Shown here piece after piece: positions 1 to 10,304 of a DNA stretch of 64,000 bases (its first letter is position 1; each line of letters begins with the position of its first letter). Position numbers and translations under genes: made by a program. Source of the DNA: Trogon surrucura. Lineage: Eukaryota; Chordata; Aves; Trogoniformes; Trogonidae. The stretch covers positions 1 to 64,000 of the forward strand of contig CM036636.1 of the NCBI GenBank assembly GCA_020746105.1. Direction: 5' to 3'. The notes beneath the pieces were generated by a model, which was not told the origin of the DNA, made no database searches, and saw only the letters and a program-made list of their open reading frames with translations.

Positions 1-44
1 ACTCGGGACTCGGACCTCAGGACTTGGGACCAGGGTCTTGACTC

Positions 45-216
45 TATTGAGACTCTATGTCTGAGATTGGGTTGGCTGGGTCCCATTTAAGGATGTCTCG
101 GGCACATGAACCTTGAGTTTAACAGTTCAGGGTTCTGAGGCGAGGGTGTCACAGGTGGATGCAGAGCAGCACCAGTTTGTCTTGCTGTCCCCTTCTCTCC
201 TGGAGCACAACTCCGT
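45..216 (+). repeat. ~190-bp satellite unit, left part (split by retroelement)
   Basis: Carries the sequence 'GATGCAGAGCAGCACCAG' followed by 'TTTGTCTTGCTG'. The same block occurs near 1397, 9038, 10277, 25,013 and 25,203, and inverted near 26,280. At 24,975-25,390 two units lie in tandem with a spacing of about 185-190 bp, which defines the unit. Here the unit is interrupted at about 216 by the retroelement and resumes at 1261. Confidence 0.75.
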
Positions 217-491
217 TGTTGGGTTTTGCTGTTTGGACATGCTGGTGAAGAACTGAATGGATCAGCTAGCTATGCAGAGCACAGGGCTTGGTTGGTGGGA
301 TACTAAATGCAGGCTTGTCAGGCCATTAGCAGTTAACAGAGCCAGAATGTTTCACAAACAGCAGTAGCCAATGACAATGTGATGCACGCAAAGCAAGAAC
401 AGGATAAATGTGTGCTGCTTTTGCAATAAAATGGCAGCTTTGAGGGAGTCAGGTTGGTGTGGAGCTGTCTGTCCTCGTATGGAACCCCGCA
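217..491 (+). repeat. 5' LTR of short retroelement, copy 1
   Basis: Begins TGTTGGGTTTTGC and ends CCCCGCA, giving TG...CA termini. A polyadenylation-type AATAAA lies near 424-429 and is followed by the U5-like end. The start matches the 3' LTR start at 992 for more than 20 bases with a few substitutions. Confidence 0.88.
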
Positions 492-493
492 TA

Positions 494-511
494 TGGTGAT
501 CCCAACGTGAT
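494..511 (+). other. Primer binding site, tRNA-Trp type
   Basis: The 18 bases TGGTGATCCCAACGTGAT start 2 bp after the LTR. They differ at two positions from the tRNA-Trp primer site known from avian alpharetroviruses (established knowledge). The position just downstream of an LTR ending in CA supports the call. The same site recurs at 9373-9390. Confidence 0.85.
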
Positions 512-640
512 CCGGTAAGGTCCAAGACGGGTGTCACTTAATAAGAAGGTGAGGGAAGGCTGCCGATCCGGTGGTACGTAGTCTAAGGCACCGGGCTGCT
601 TGAGAGAGGTAGGAAGTGTAAGCTTACGGGAAGCGGCAGC

Positions 641-796
641 ATGGGAAACACACTGCCCGTAAAAGAGAAGGCACAAGACAAAGGACAAAAAAAAAACCCA
701 CAAAGAAAATCAAAAAACACACACAAAAAAAGGCACAATTGCAAAAGTAGGAGTTTTTGCAGCAAGTATGGAAGCAAAAACTTCAGCTTTGCTTGA
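641..796 (+). pseudogene. Short leader frame, possible gag start remnant
   Basis: A 51-codon frame begins MGNTLPVKEK, is very rich in lysine and asparagine, and ends at TGA. An ATG followed by glycine could be a myristoylated Gag N-terminus remnant, but no matrix domain can be recognised and the A-rich run near 686-730 looks low-complexity. It may be only non-coding packaging or leader sequence. Repeated at 9520-9675. Confidence 0.3.
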
Positions 797-975
797 AAGA
801 GAAAAGAGACCAGCAGAAATGAAAAAGCTCAGGATTGTCTGACTGCCTTCATCTGACCAGTGTTTTCAGGGAAGAGCCTTAGATGAGATTATCAAAGTAC
901 TCAAACCCAAAAGGCCACCAGAAGGGCAGATGTACCGGAGGATGTGGATCTGGATCTTAAAGAGTTAGTCTTTTA

Positions 976-991
976 AAAGAAAAGGGGGAGA
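976..991 (+). other. Polypurine tract
   Basis: AAAGAAAAGGGGGAGA lies directly before the 3' LTR start TGTTGGG at 992. This is the standard plus-strand primer position in retroviruses and fixes the element's orientation as plus. Confidence 0.85.
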
Positions 992-1260
992 TGTTGGGTT
1001 TTGCTGTTTGAATATGCTGGTGAAGAGCTGAATGGGTCAGCTGTGCAGGACACAGGGCTTGGTTGGTGGGGTAGGAAATGTCTGCTTGTCAGGCAATTCC
1101 CAATAAACAGAGTCAGAATGCTGCACGAAGAGCTGTAGCCAATCAAAATGTGATGCATGCTAAGCAAGAACAGGATAAATGTGTGTTGCTTTTGCAATAA
1201 GATTGTGACCTTTAGGGAATCATGTTGGTGCGGAGTCGTCTGTCCTCACATGAAATTGCA
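992..1260 (+). repeat. 3' LTR of short retroelement, copy 1
   Basis: Starts TGTTGGGTTTTGC and ends AAATTGCA. It has AATAAG where the 5' LTR has AATAAA. The flanks do not show a clean target duplication, but the flanking satellite resumes right after 1260. Confidence 0.85.
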
Positions 1261-1425
1261 CACTGAATCGTTCGCTCTTCAGGGGACTCGGCTCCAAAAT
1301 CAGGCAGGAGGGGTTGCGTCAATGGGTCAAAGATATCTCGGGCACCTGAGCCCCGAGCTCTACGGTTCAAGGTTCTGTAGTGAGGGTGTCATGGGTGGAT
1401 GCAGAGCAGCACCAGTTTGTCTTGC
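1261..1425 (+). repeat. ~190-bp satellite unit, right part
   Basis: The satellite resumes with ATCGTTCGCTCTTCAGGGG and runs through the CAGCACCAG...CTTGCTG block. At about 1426 it passes without a break into the CTCGGG-rich minisatellite. Compare the uninterrupted unit at 25,013-25,190. Confidence 0.75.
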
Positions 1426-4400
1426 TGGGGGCTCGGGTCGCGGGGCTCGGGACTAAGGGTTTGGGGCTAGGGGCTCGGGGCTAGGGGCTCGGGATTCGGA
1501 ACTAAGGACTCGGAGCAGGGGCTCTGGACTCTGGACGCGGGGCTCAGGATTAGGGGCGTGGGGCTCGGCGCTCAGTGCGCGGGGCTCGGGACTCGGTTCT
1601 TGGGACTGGGGGCTTGATGTGCGGGGCTGGGGGCTCGGGACTCGGGGCTCGGACTCGGGGCTCGGACTCGGGGCTCATACTCGGGGCTCGGGGCTCATAC
1701 TTGGGACTTGGGACTCGGACTCAGGACTCAGGAATTGGGACTGGAGACTCGGGGCTCGGTACTCAGGACTCAAAGTTGGGACACGGGACTCGGGACTTGA
1801 GGCTCGGACTCAGGATTCGGGACTCGGACTCGGGAGTTGGGGATTGGGGTTCGGTGTTTGGGGCTCAGACTCGGTACTCGAGACTCGGGGATTGGGGCTC
1901 GGATTCGGGACTCGGGGATTGGACTCGGGACTCGAGACTCGGACTCGGGACACGGTGCTCGGTGCTCAGGGATTGGGGACTCGGGACTCGAACTCGGGAC
2001 TCGAACTCGGGACACATGACTCAAGGCTCGGACTCGGGGCTCGAGGCTTGGGACTCGGGACTCGGATCTTGGGACTAGGACTAGGGGCTCAGGACCCGGG
2101 ACTCGGGCTGGGGACTCGGGACTCGGGACTCGGGACTCGGGGGTTGGGACTCGGGACTCGGACTCAGATTCGGGATTCGGACTCGGGACTCGGACTCGGG
2201 ACATGGGACTCAGGACTCGGGTCTCGGGCCTCGGGGCTCGGGACTCAGACTCGGGACTCGGGAGTCGGACTCGGGACTCGGACTCGGGATTGGGGACTCA
2301 GGACTCGGGACTCGGACTCGGGATTGGGGATTCGGACTCGGTATTCGGGGTTCGGGACTCGGACTCGGGGCTCGCGACTCGGGACTCGGACTTCGGACTC
2401 GGGACTCGGGAGTCGGACTCGGGACTCGGACTCGGGACTTGGGACTCGGGACTCGGGGCTCGGACTCAGGATTGGGGATTCGGACTTGGTATTCGGGGCT
2501 CGGGACTCGGACTCGGGGCTCGAGACTCGGACATGGGACTTGTGGCTCGGGACTCAGGACTCGGGACTCGGTATTTGGGGCTCGGGGCTCGGGGCTCGGG
2601 ACTCGGACTCGGGACTCAGGAATTGGGACTCGGACTCGGGGCTCGGGACTCGGGACTCGGACTCGGGGCTTGGTGCTCGGGACTCGGATCTCGGGACTCG
2701 TACTCGGCCTCAATACTCGGGACTCGGACTCGGGACTCGGGACTTGGGACTCGGAGTTCGGACTCGGGATTCGGGACTCGGAACTCGGGACTCAGGGCTC
2801 GGGGCTGAGGGCTCGGGACTCGGACTCGGGACTTGGAACTCGGGACTCAGGGCTTGGGACCCCTACTCAGGGCTCAGGACTCGGGGCTCAGGGTTCAGGG
2901 CTCAGGACTCTGACTCGGGACTTGGGGCTCGGGACTCGGACTCGGCGCTAAGGATTCAGGATTTGGGACTCGGGACTCAGACTCGGGTGTCGGGAATCGG
3001 GACTCGGGACTCGGGACTTGGGACTCGGGACTCGGGGCTCGGACTCGGGATTGGGGACTCAGACTCGGTATTTGGGGCTCGGGACTCGGACTCGGGGCTC
3101 GGGACTCGGGACTCGGACTCCGGACTCGGGACTCTGACTTGGGACTCGGGACTCGGGACTCGGACTTGTGACTCAGACTCAGATTTTGCACTCAGGACTC
3201 GGACTCGGGGTTCGGGACTCGGACTCGGGTTCGGGACTCGGACTCCGGACTCGGGACTCGGGACTCGGGACTCGGAATCGGGACTTGGGACTCGGGACTC
3301 GGGACTCGTACTCTTGACTCGGGGCTCAGGACCCGGGACTCGGGTTGGGGACTCGGGACTCGGGACTCGGGACTTGGGACTCAGGACTCGGCGCTCGGAC
3401 TCGGTACTCGGGACTCGGACTCTAGATTGGGGACTCGGTCTCGGGATTCGGGGCTTGGGACTCGCACTTGGGGCTCGGGAATCGGGGCTCGGGGCTCAGG
3501 GCTCGAGACTCGCACTCGGCACTCGGGACTCCGACTAGGGGCTCGGGACCCGGACTCGGACTCGGACTCGGACTTGGGACTCGGGACTCGGATTCGGGAC
3601 TCGGGACTCGGACTCGGGACTCGGGACTCGGGACTCAGGGCTTGGGACCCCTACTCAGGGCTCAGGACTCGGGGCTCAGGGCTCAGGGCTCAGGACTCTG
3701 ACTCGGGACTTGGGGCTCGGGACTCGGACTCGGCGCTAAGGATTCAGGATTTGGGACTCGGGACTCAGACTCGGGTGTCGGGAATCGGGACTCGGGACTC
3801 GGGACTCGGGACTCGGACTTGGGACTCGGGACTCGGGACTTGGGACTCGGGACTCGGGGCTCGGACTCGGGATTGGGGACTCAGACTCGGTATTTGGGGC
3901 TCGGGACTCGGACTCGGGGCTCGGGACTCGGGACTCGGGACTCGGACTCGGGACTCGGGACTCGGACTTGGGACTCGGGACTCGGGACTCGGGACTCGGA
4001 CTTGTGACTCAGACTCAGATTTTGCACTCAGGACTCGGACTCGGGGTTCGGGACTCGGACTCGGGTTCGGGACTCGGACTCCGGACTCGGGACTCAGGAC
4101 TCGGGACTCGGGACTCGGAATCGGGACTTGGGACTCGGGACTAGGGACTCGTACTCGGGACTCGGGGCTCAGGACCCGGGACTCGGGCTGGGGACTCGGG
4201 ACTCGGGACTCGGGACTTGGGACTCGGGACTCGGCGCTCGGACTCGGGACTCGGGACTCGGACTCGGGACTCGGGACTCTGACTCGGGCTCGGGACTCGG
4301 GACTCGGGACTCGGAGTTCGGACTCGGGATTCGGGACTCGGAACTCGGGACTCAGGGCTCGGGGCTCGGGGCTGAGGGCTCGGGACTCGGACTCGGGACT

Positions 4401-7400
4401 CGGGCTTGGTACTGGGTACTCGGGACTCGGGACTCGGAATCGGGACTTGGGACTCGGGACTCGGGACTCGTACTCGGGACTCGGGGCTCAGGACCCAGGA
4501 CTCGGGCTGGGGACTCGGGACTCGGGACTCGGGGTTTGGGACTCGGGATTCGGACTCGAGACTCGGGACTCGGGACTCGGACCCGGGCCTCGGATCTCGG
4601 GACTCGGGACTCGGACACGGGACTCGGACTCGGGACTCGGGATTGGGACCCGGGACTCGGACTCGGGACTTGGGACTCGGGACTCGGGTCTCGGGACTCG
4701 GACTCGGGACTCGGGACTCGGGACTCGGAATCGGGACTTGGGACTCGGGACTCGGGACTCGTACTCGGGACTCGGGACTCAGGACCCGGGACTCGGGCTG
4801 GGGACTCGGGACTCGGGACTCGGGACTCGGGGGTTGGGACTCGGGACTCGGACTCGAGACTCGGGACTCGGGACTCGGGACTCGGACCCGGGCCTCGGAT
4901 CTCGGTACTCGGGACTCGGACACGGGACTCGGACTCGGATTCGGGATTCGGACTCGGGACTCGGACTCGGGACTTGGGACTCAGGCTCCGGGCTCGGGCC
5001 TCGGACTCGGGACTCGGGACTAGGCACTCGGGACTCGGGACTCGGGGCTCGGGACTCGGGGCTCGGACCTCGGATTCGAGACTCGGGACTCTGACTTGGG
5101 ACTCGGGACTCGGGACTCGAGACTCGGACCTGTGACTGGGGGCTCAGATTTTGGACTCGGGACTCGGACTCGGGATTCGGGACTCGTACTCGGGGTTCGG
5201 AACTCGGACTCGGGACTCGGGGATCAGGACTCGGGACTCGGACTCGGGACTCGGGACTCGGGACTCGGAAATAGGGACTCAGACTCGGGACTTGGGACTG
5301 GGGACTCGGGACTCGGACATGGGACTTTTGGCTCGGGACTCAGGACTCGGGACTCGGACTCGGGACTCGGTATTCGGGACTCGGGGCTCAGGGCTCGGGG
5401 CTCGGGGCTGAGGGCTCGGGACTCGGAATCGGGACTCGGGACTCGGGCTTGGTACTGGGTACTCGGGACTTGGGACTCGGAATCGGGACTTGGGACTTGG
5501 GACTCGGGACTCATACTCGGGACTCGGGGCTCGAGACCCGGGACTCGGGCTGGGGACTCAGGACTCGGGATTCGGACTCGGGACTCGGACTCGGGACTTG
5601 GGACACGGGACTCGGGGCTCGGACTCAGGATTGGGGATTCGGACTTGGTATTCGGGGCTCGGGACTCGGACTCGGGGCTCGAGACTCGGACATGGGACTC
5701 GGGACTCGGGACTCGGACATGGGACTTGTGGCTCGGGACTCGGTATTCGGGGCTCGGGGCTCGGGACTCGGACTCGGGACTCGGGAATTGGGACTCGGAC
5801 TCGGGGCTAGGGACTCGGGACTCGGACTCGGGGCTTGGTGCTCGGGACTCGGGTCTCGGGACTCGTACTCGGCCTCAATACTCGGGACTCGGACTCGGGA
5901 CTCGGGACTTGGGACTCGGAGTTCGGACTCGGGATTCGGGACTCGGAACTCGGGACTCGGGGCTCGGGGCTGAGGGCTCGGGACTCGGACTCGGGATTCG
6001 GGGCTTGGAACTCGGACTTGGGGCTCGGGAATAGGTGCTCGGGACTCAGGGCTCAGGGCTCGGGACTCGTACTCAGGACTCGGGACCCGGACTCGGGACT
6101 CGGGACTCAGACTCGGGACTCGGGACTTGGAACTCTGGGATCGGGACTCGGGGATCGGGTCTCGGGGATCGGGACTCGGACTCAGGACTCGGGACTTTGG
6201 ACTCGGGGCTCGGACTCGGGAATCGGGGCTCGGGATTCGGGACTCAGACTCGGGACTCGGACTCGGGACTCGGGACTCGGTACTCGGGACTCGGACTTGA
6301 GATTGGGGACTCGGACTCGGGATTCGGGGCTTGGACCTCGGACTTGGGGCTCGGGAATAGGGGCTCGGGGCTCAGGGCTCAGGGCTCGAGACTCGTACTC
6401 AGGACTCGGGACCCGGACTCGGGACTCGGGACTCAGACTCGGGACTCGGGACTTGGGATTCTGGGATCGGGACTCGGGGATCGGGTCTCGGGGATCGGGA
6501 CTCAGACTTGGGACTCCGGACTTTGGACTCGGGGCTCGCACTCGGGAATCGGGGCTCGGGATTCGGGACTCGGACTCGGGACTCGGGACTCGGACTCGGG
6601 ACTCGGGACTCGTATTCGGGACTCGGACTCGGGACTCGGGACTCAGGACTCGGACTCGGGACTCGGGACTCGGATTCGGGACTCGGGACTCGGACTCGGG
6701 ACTCGGGACTCAGGGCTTGGGACCCCTACTCAGGACTCGGGGCTCAGGGCTCAGGACTCTGACTCGGGACTTGGGGCTCGGGACTCGGACTCGGCGCTAA
6801 GGATTCAGGATTTCGGACTCGGGACTCAGACTCGGGTGTTGGGAATCGGGACTCGGGACTCGGGACTCGGACTTGGGAATCGGGACTCGGGACTCGGGAC
6901 TCGGACTTGTGACTCAGACTCGGTATTTTGCACTCAGGACTCGGACTCGGGGTTCGGGACTCGGACTCGGGTTCGGGACTCGGACTCCGGACTCGGGACT
7001 CAGGACTCGGGACTCGGGACTCGGAATCGGACTTGGGACTCGGGACTCGGGACTCGTACTCGGGACTCGGGGCTCAGGACCCGGGACTCGGGCTGGGGAC
7101 TCGGGACTCGGGACTCGGGACTTGGGACTCAGGACTCGGCGCTCGGACTCGGTACTCGGGACTCGGACTCTAGATTGGGGACTCGGTCTCGGGATTCGGG
7201 GCTTGGGACTCGCACTTGGGGCTCGGGAATCGGGGCTCGGGGCTCAGGGCTCAGGGATCGAGACTCGCACTCGGCACTCGGGACTCGGACTAGGGGCTCG
7301 GGACCCGGACTCGGGACTCGGGAACCGGGGCTCAGGAATCTGGACTCGGGGCTCGGGGATCGGGACTCGGGACTCGGCACTCGGGGCTCGGCGCTCAGGG

Positions 7401-8917
7401 CTCGGACTTGGGACTCGGGGCTCGGTGCTCGGGACTCCTACTCGGGACTCGGGAATTGGGACTCGGGACTCGGACTCGGGTCTCGGAATTCGGGACTCGG
7501 ACTCGGGACTCGGGACTCGGGACTCGGAGTTCGGACTCGGGATTCGGGACTCGGAACTCGGGACTCAGGGCTCGGGGCTGAGGGCTCGGGACTCGGACTC
7601 GGGACTCGGGACTCGGGCTTGGTACTGGGTACTCGGGACTCGGGACTCGGAATCGGGACTTGGGACTCGGGACTCGGGGCTCAGGACCCGGGACTCGGGC
7701 TGGGGACTTGGGACTCGGGACTCGGGACTCGGGGGTTGGGACTCGGGACTCGGACTCGAGACTCGGGACTCGGGACTCGGGACTCGGACCCGGGCCTCGG
7801 ATCTCGGTACTCGGGACTCGGACTCGGGACTCGGACTCGGGACTCGGTACTCGGGACTCGGGACTCGGACTCGGGACTTGGGACTCGGGACTCAGGTCTC
7901 GGGACTCGGACTCGGGACTCGGGACTCGGCTTGGTACTGGGTACTCGGAACTCGGGACTCTGAATCGGGACTCGGGACTCGGGACTCGGGACTCGTACTC
8001 GGGACTCGGGGCTCAGGACCCGGGACTCGGGCTGGGGACTCGGGACTCGGGACTCGGGACTCGGGGGTTGCGACTCGGGACTCGGACTCGAGACTCGGGA
8101 CTCGGGACTCGGGACTCGGACCCGGGCCTCGGATCTCGGTACTCGGGACTCGGACACGGGACTCGGACTCGGGACTCGGTATTGGGACTCGGGACTCGGA
8201 CTCGGGACTTGGGACTCGGGGTTCGGGTCTGGGGCTCGGGACTGGGGCACCGGGCTCGGGGCTCGGGAATCGGGGCACGGGGCTCGGGGCTCGGGGCTCG
8301 GGGCTCGGGACTCGGGGCTCCCACTCGAGACTCGGACTCGGGGCTCGGGACTCGAGGCTCCGGACTCCGGACTCGGGTCCCAGGACTCGGACTCGAGATT
8401 CGGGGTTCGGACGCGGGACACGGGAATCGCACTCAGGATTCGGGGCTCGGGACGCGGAACTCGGGACTCTGGGCTCGGACTCGGGGCTCGGACTAGGGAC
8501 TCGGGACTCGGGACTCGGGACTCAGACTCAGGACTCCGGACTCGGGGCACGGTACTTAGACTCGGGACTCAGAACTCGGGATTCGGGACTCGGTACTCTG
8601 GCTCGGGACTCGGGGCTCGGACTCGGACTTGGGTTTCGGGGCTCGTGGTTCGGGACTCGGACTCGGGACTCGAGACTCGGCCTCGGGAATCGGGACTCGG
8701 GACTCGGATTCGGGATGCGGGGCTTGGGGCTCGGAATCGGGACTCGGGGCTCGGGGCTCGGGGCTCGGAGCTCAAGGCTTGGTGCTCGGGGCGCGGGGCT
8801 CGGGACTCGGGACTCGGATCTCGGGACTAGGTCTCGGGATTCGGGACTCGGGACTTGGATTAGGGGCTCGGGAATCGTCACTCGGGACTCGGACCTCAGG
8901 ACTTGGGACCAGGGTCT
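1426..8917. repeat. G-rich 6/7-mer minisatellite array, copy 1
   Basis: About 7.5 kb of mixed GGGACTC and GGACTC units with GGGGCTC, GGGACTT and GGGATTC variants. Larger blocks repeat inside it. For example, a block around CCCCTACTCAGG recurs near 2859, 3648 and 6719, and one around GACTTGTGACTCAGACTC near 3170, 4005 and 6905. Most units carry a CpG and an AvaI-type CTCGGG site. All forward frames stay open for long stretches because the units contain no stop triplets. I do not regard those frames as genes. Confidence 0.95.
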
Positions 8918-9095
8918 TGACTCTATTGAGACTCTATGTCTGAGATTGGGTTGGCTGGGTCCCATTTAAGGATGTCTCGGGCACATGAACCTTGAGTTTA
9001 ACAGTTCAGGGTTCTGAGGCGAGGGTGTCACAGGTGGATGCAGAGCAGCACCAGTTTGTCTTGCTGTCCCCTTCTCTCCTGGAGCACAACTCCGT
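8918..9095 (+). repeat. ~190-bp satellite unit, left part, copy 2
   Basis: Identical by eye to 39-216. Preceded by the last minisatellite units of copy 1 and cut by the second copy of the short retroelement. Confidence 0.75.
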
Positions 9096-10139
9096 TGTTG
9101 GGTTTTGCTGTTTGGACATGCTGGTGAAGAACTGAATGGATCAGCTAGCTATGCAGAGCACAGGGCTTGGTTGGTGGGATACTAAATGCAGGCTTGTCAG
9201 GCCATTAGCAGTTAACAGAGCCAGAATGTTTCACAAACAGCAGTAGCCAATGACAATGTGATGCACGCAAAGCAAGAACAGGATAAATGTGTGCTGCTTT
9301 TGCAATAAAATGGCAGCTTTGAGGGAGTCAGGTTGGTGTGGAGCTGTCTGTCCTCGTATGGAACCCCGCATATGGTGATCCCAACGTGATCCGGTAAGGT
9401 CCAAGACGGGTGTCACTTAATAAGAAGGTGAGGGAAGGCTGCCGATCCGGTGGTACGTAGTCTAAGGCACCGGGCTGCTTGAGAGAGGTAGGAAGTGTAA
9501 GCTTACGGGAAGCGGCAGCATGGGAAACACACTGCCCGTAAAAGAGAAGGCACAAGACAAAGGACAAAAAAAAAACCCACAAAGAAAATCAAAAAACACA
9601 CACAAAAAAAGGCACAATTGCAAAAGTAGGAGTTTTTGCAGCAAGTATGGAAGCAAAAACTTCAGCTTTGCTTGAAAGAGAAAAGAGACCAGCAGAAATG
9701 AAAAAGCTCAGGATTGTCTGACTGCCTTCATCTGACCAGTGTTTTCAGGGAAGAGCCTTAGATGAGATTATCAAAGTACTCAAACCCAAAAGGCCACCAG
9801 AAGGGCAGATGTACCGGAGGATGTGGATCTGGATCTTAAAGAGTTAGTCTTTTAAAAGAAAAGGGGGAGATGTTGGGTTTTGCTGTTTGAATATGCTGGT
9901 GAAGAGCTGAATGGGTCAGCTGTGCAGGACACAGGGCTTGGTTGGTGGGGTAGGAAATGTCTGCTTGTCAGGCAATTCCCAATAAACAGAGTCAGAATGC
10001 TGCACGAAGAGCTGTAGCCAATCAAAATGTGATGCATGCTAAGCAAGAACAGGATAAATGTGTGTTGCTTTTGCAATAAGATTGTGACCTTTAGGGAATC
10101 ATGTTGGTGCGGAGTCGTCTGTCCTCACATGAAATTGCA
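9096..10139 (+). mobile_element. Short non-autonomous endogenous retrovirus, copy 2
   Basis: Copy of 217-1260 at +8,879: 5' LTR 9096-9370, tRNA-Trp-like primer site 9373-9390, polypurine tract 9855-9870, 3' LTR 9871-10139. I saw no base difference between the two elements, although the two LTRs within each element differ clearly. The element was therefore duplicated with its satellite host and did not insert twice. Confidence 0.88.
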
Positions 10140-10304
10140 CACTGAATCGTTCGCTCTTCAGGGGACTCGGCTCCAAAATCAGGCAGGAGGGGTTGCGTCA
10201 ATGGGTCAAAGATATCTCGGGCACCTGAGCCCCGAGCTCTACGGTTCAAGGTTCTGTAGTGAGGGTGTCATGGGTGGATGCAGAGCAGCACCAGTTTGTC
10301 TTGC
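10140..10304 (+). repeat. ~190-bp satellite unit, right part, copy 2
   Basis: Same as 1261-1425. It runs directly into the second minisatellite array. Confidence 0.75.

Larger units (their letters stand above)
217..1260 (+). mobile_element. Short non-autonomous endogenous retrovirus, copy 1
   Basis: Structure: 5' LTR (217-491), tRNA-Trp-like primer site (494-511), about 465 bp of internal sequence, polypurine tract (976-991) and 3' LTR (992-1260). The LTRs are about 275 and 269 bp and differ at many sites and small indels, so the insertion is old. No gag, pol or env domain remains. The plan resembles small avian retrotransposons that borrow alpharetrovirus-type signals; that affiliation rests on the primer site and is an inference. 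It sits inside a satellite unit and was later duplicated with it. Confidence 0.88.
1..2082. repeat. Macrorepeat, copy 1 (shared head)
   Basis: This block recurs at 8880-10961 with a constant offset of 8,879 bp. It contains the end of a G-rich minisatellite, a satellite piece, a short retroelement, the rest of the satellite and about 650 bp of new minisatellite. By eye I found only about three base differences over 2 kb, all in the minisatellite part. After about 2082 the two copies carry differently organised arrays. Near-identity points to recent tandem duplication or gene conversion; an assembly duplication is possible. Confidence 0.93.

Noticed and set aside
1575..2204. Repeat-rich array considered as a CRISPR array
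   Set aside because: There are no unique spacers of constant length, no leader and no cas genes. Units are contiguous 6/7-mers.
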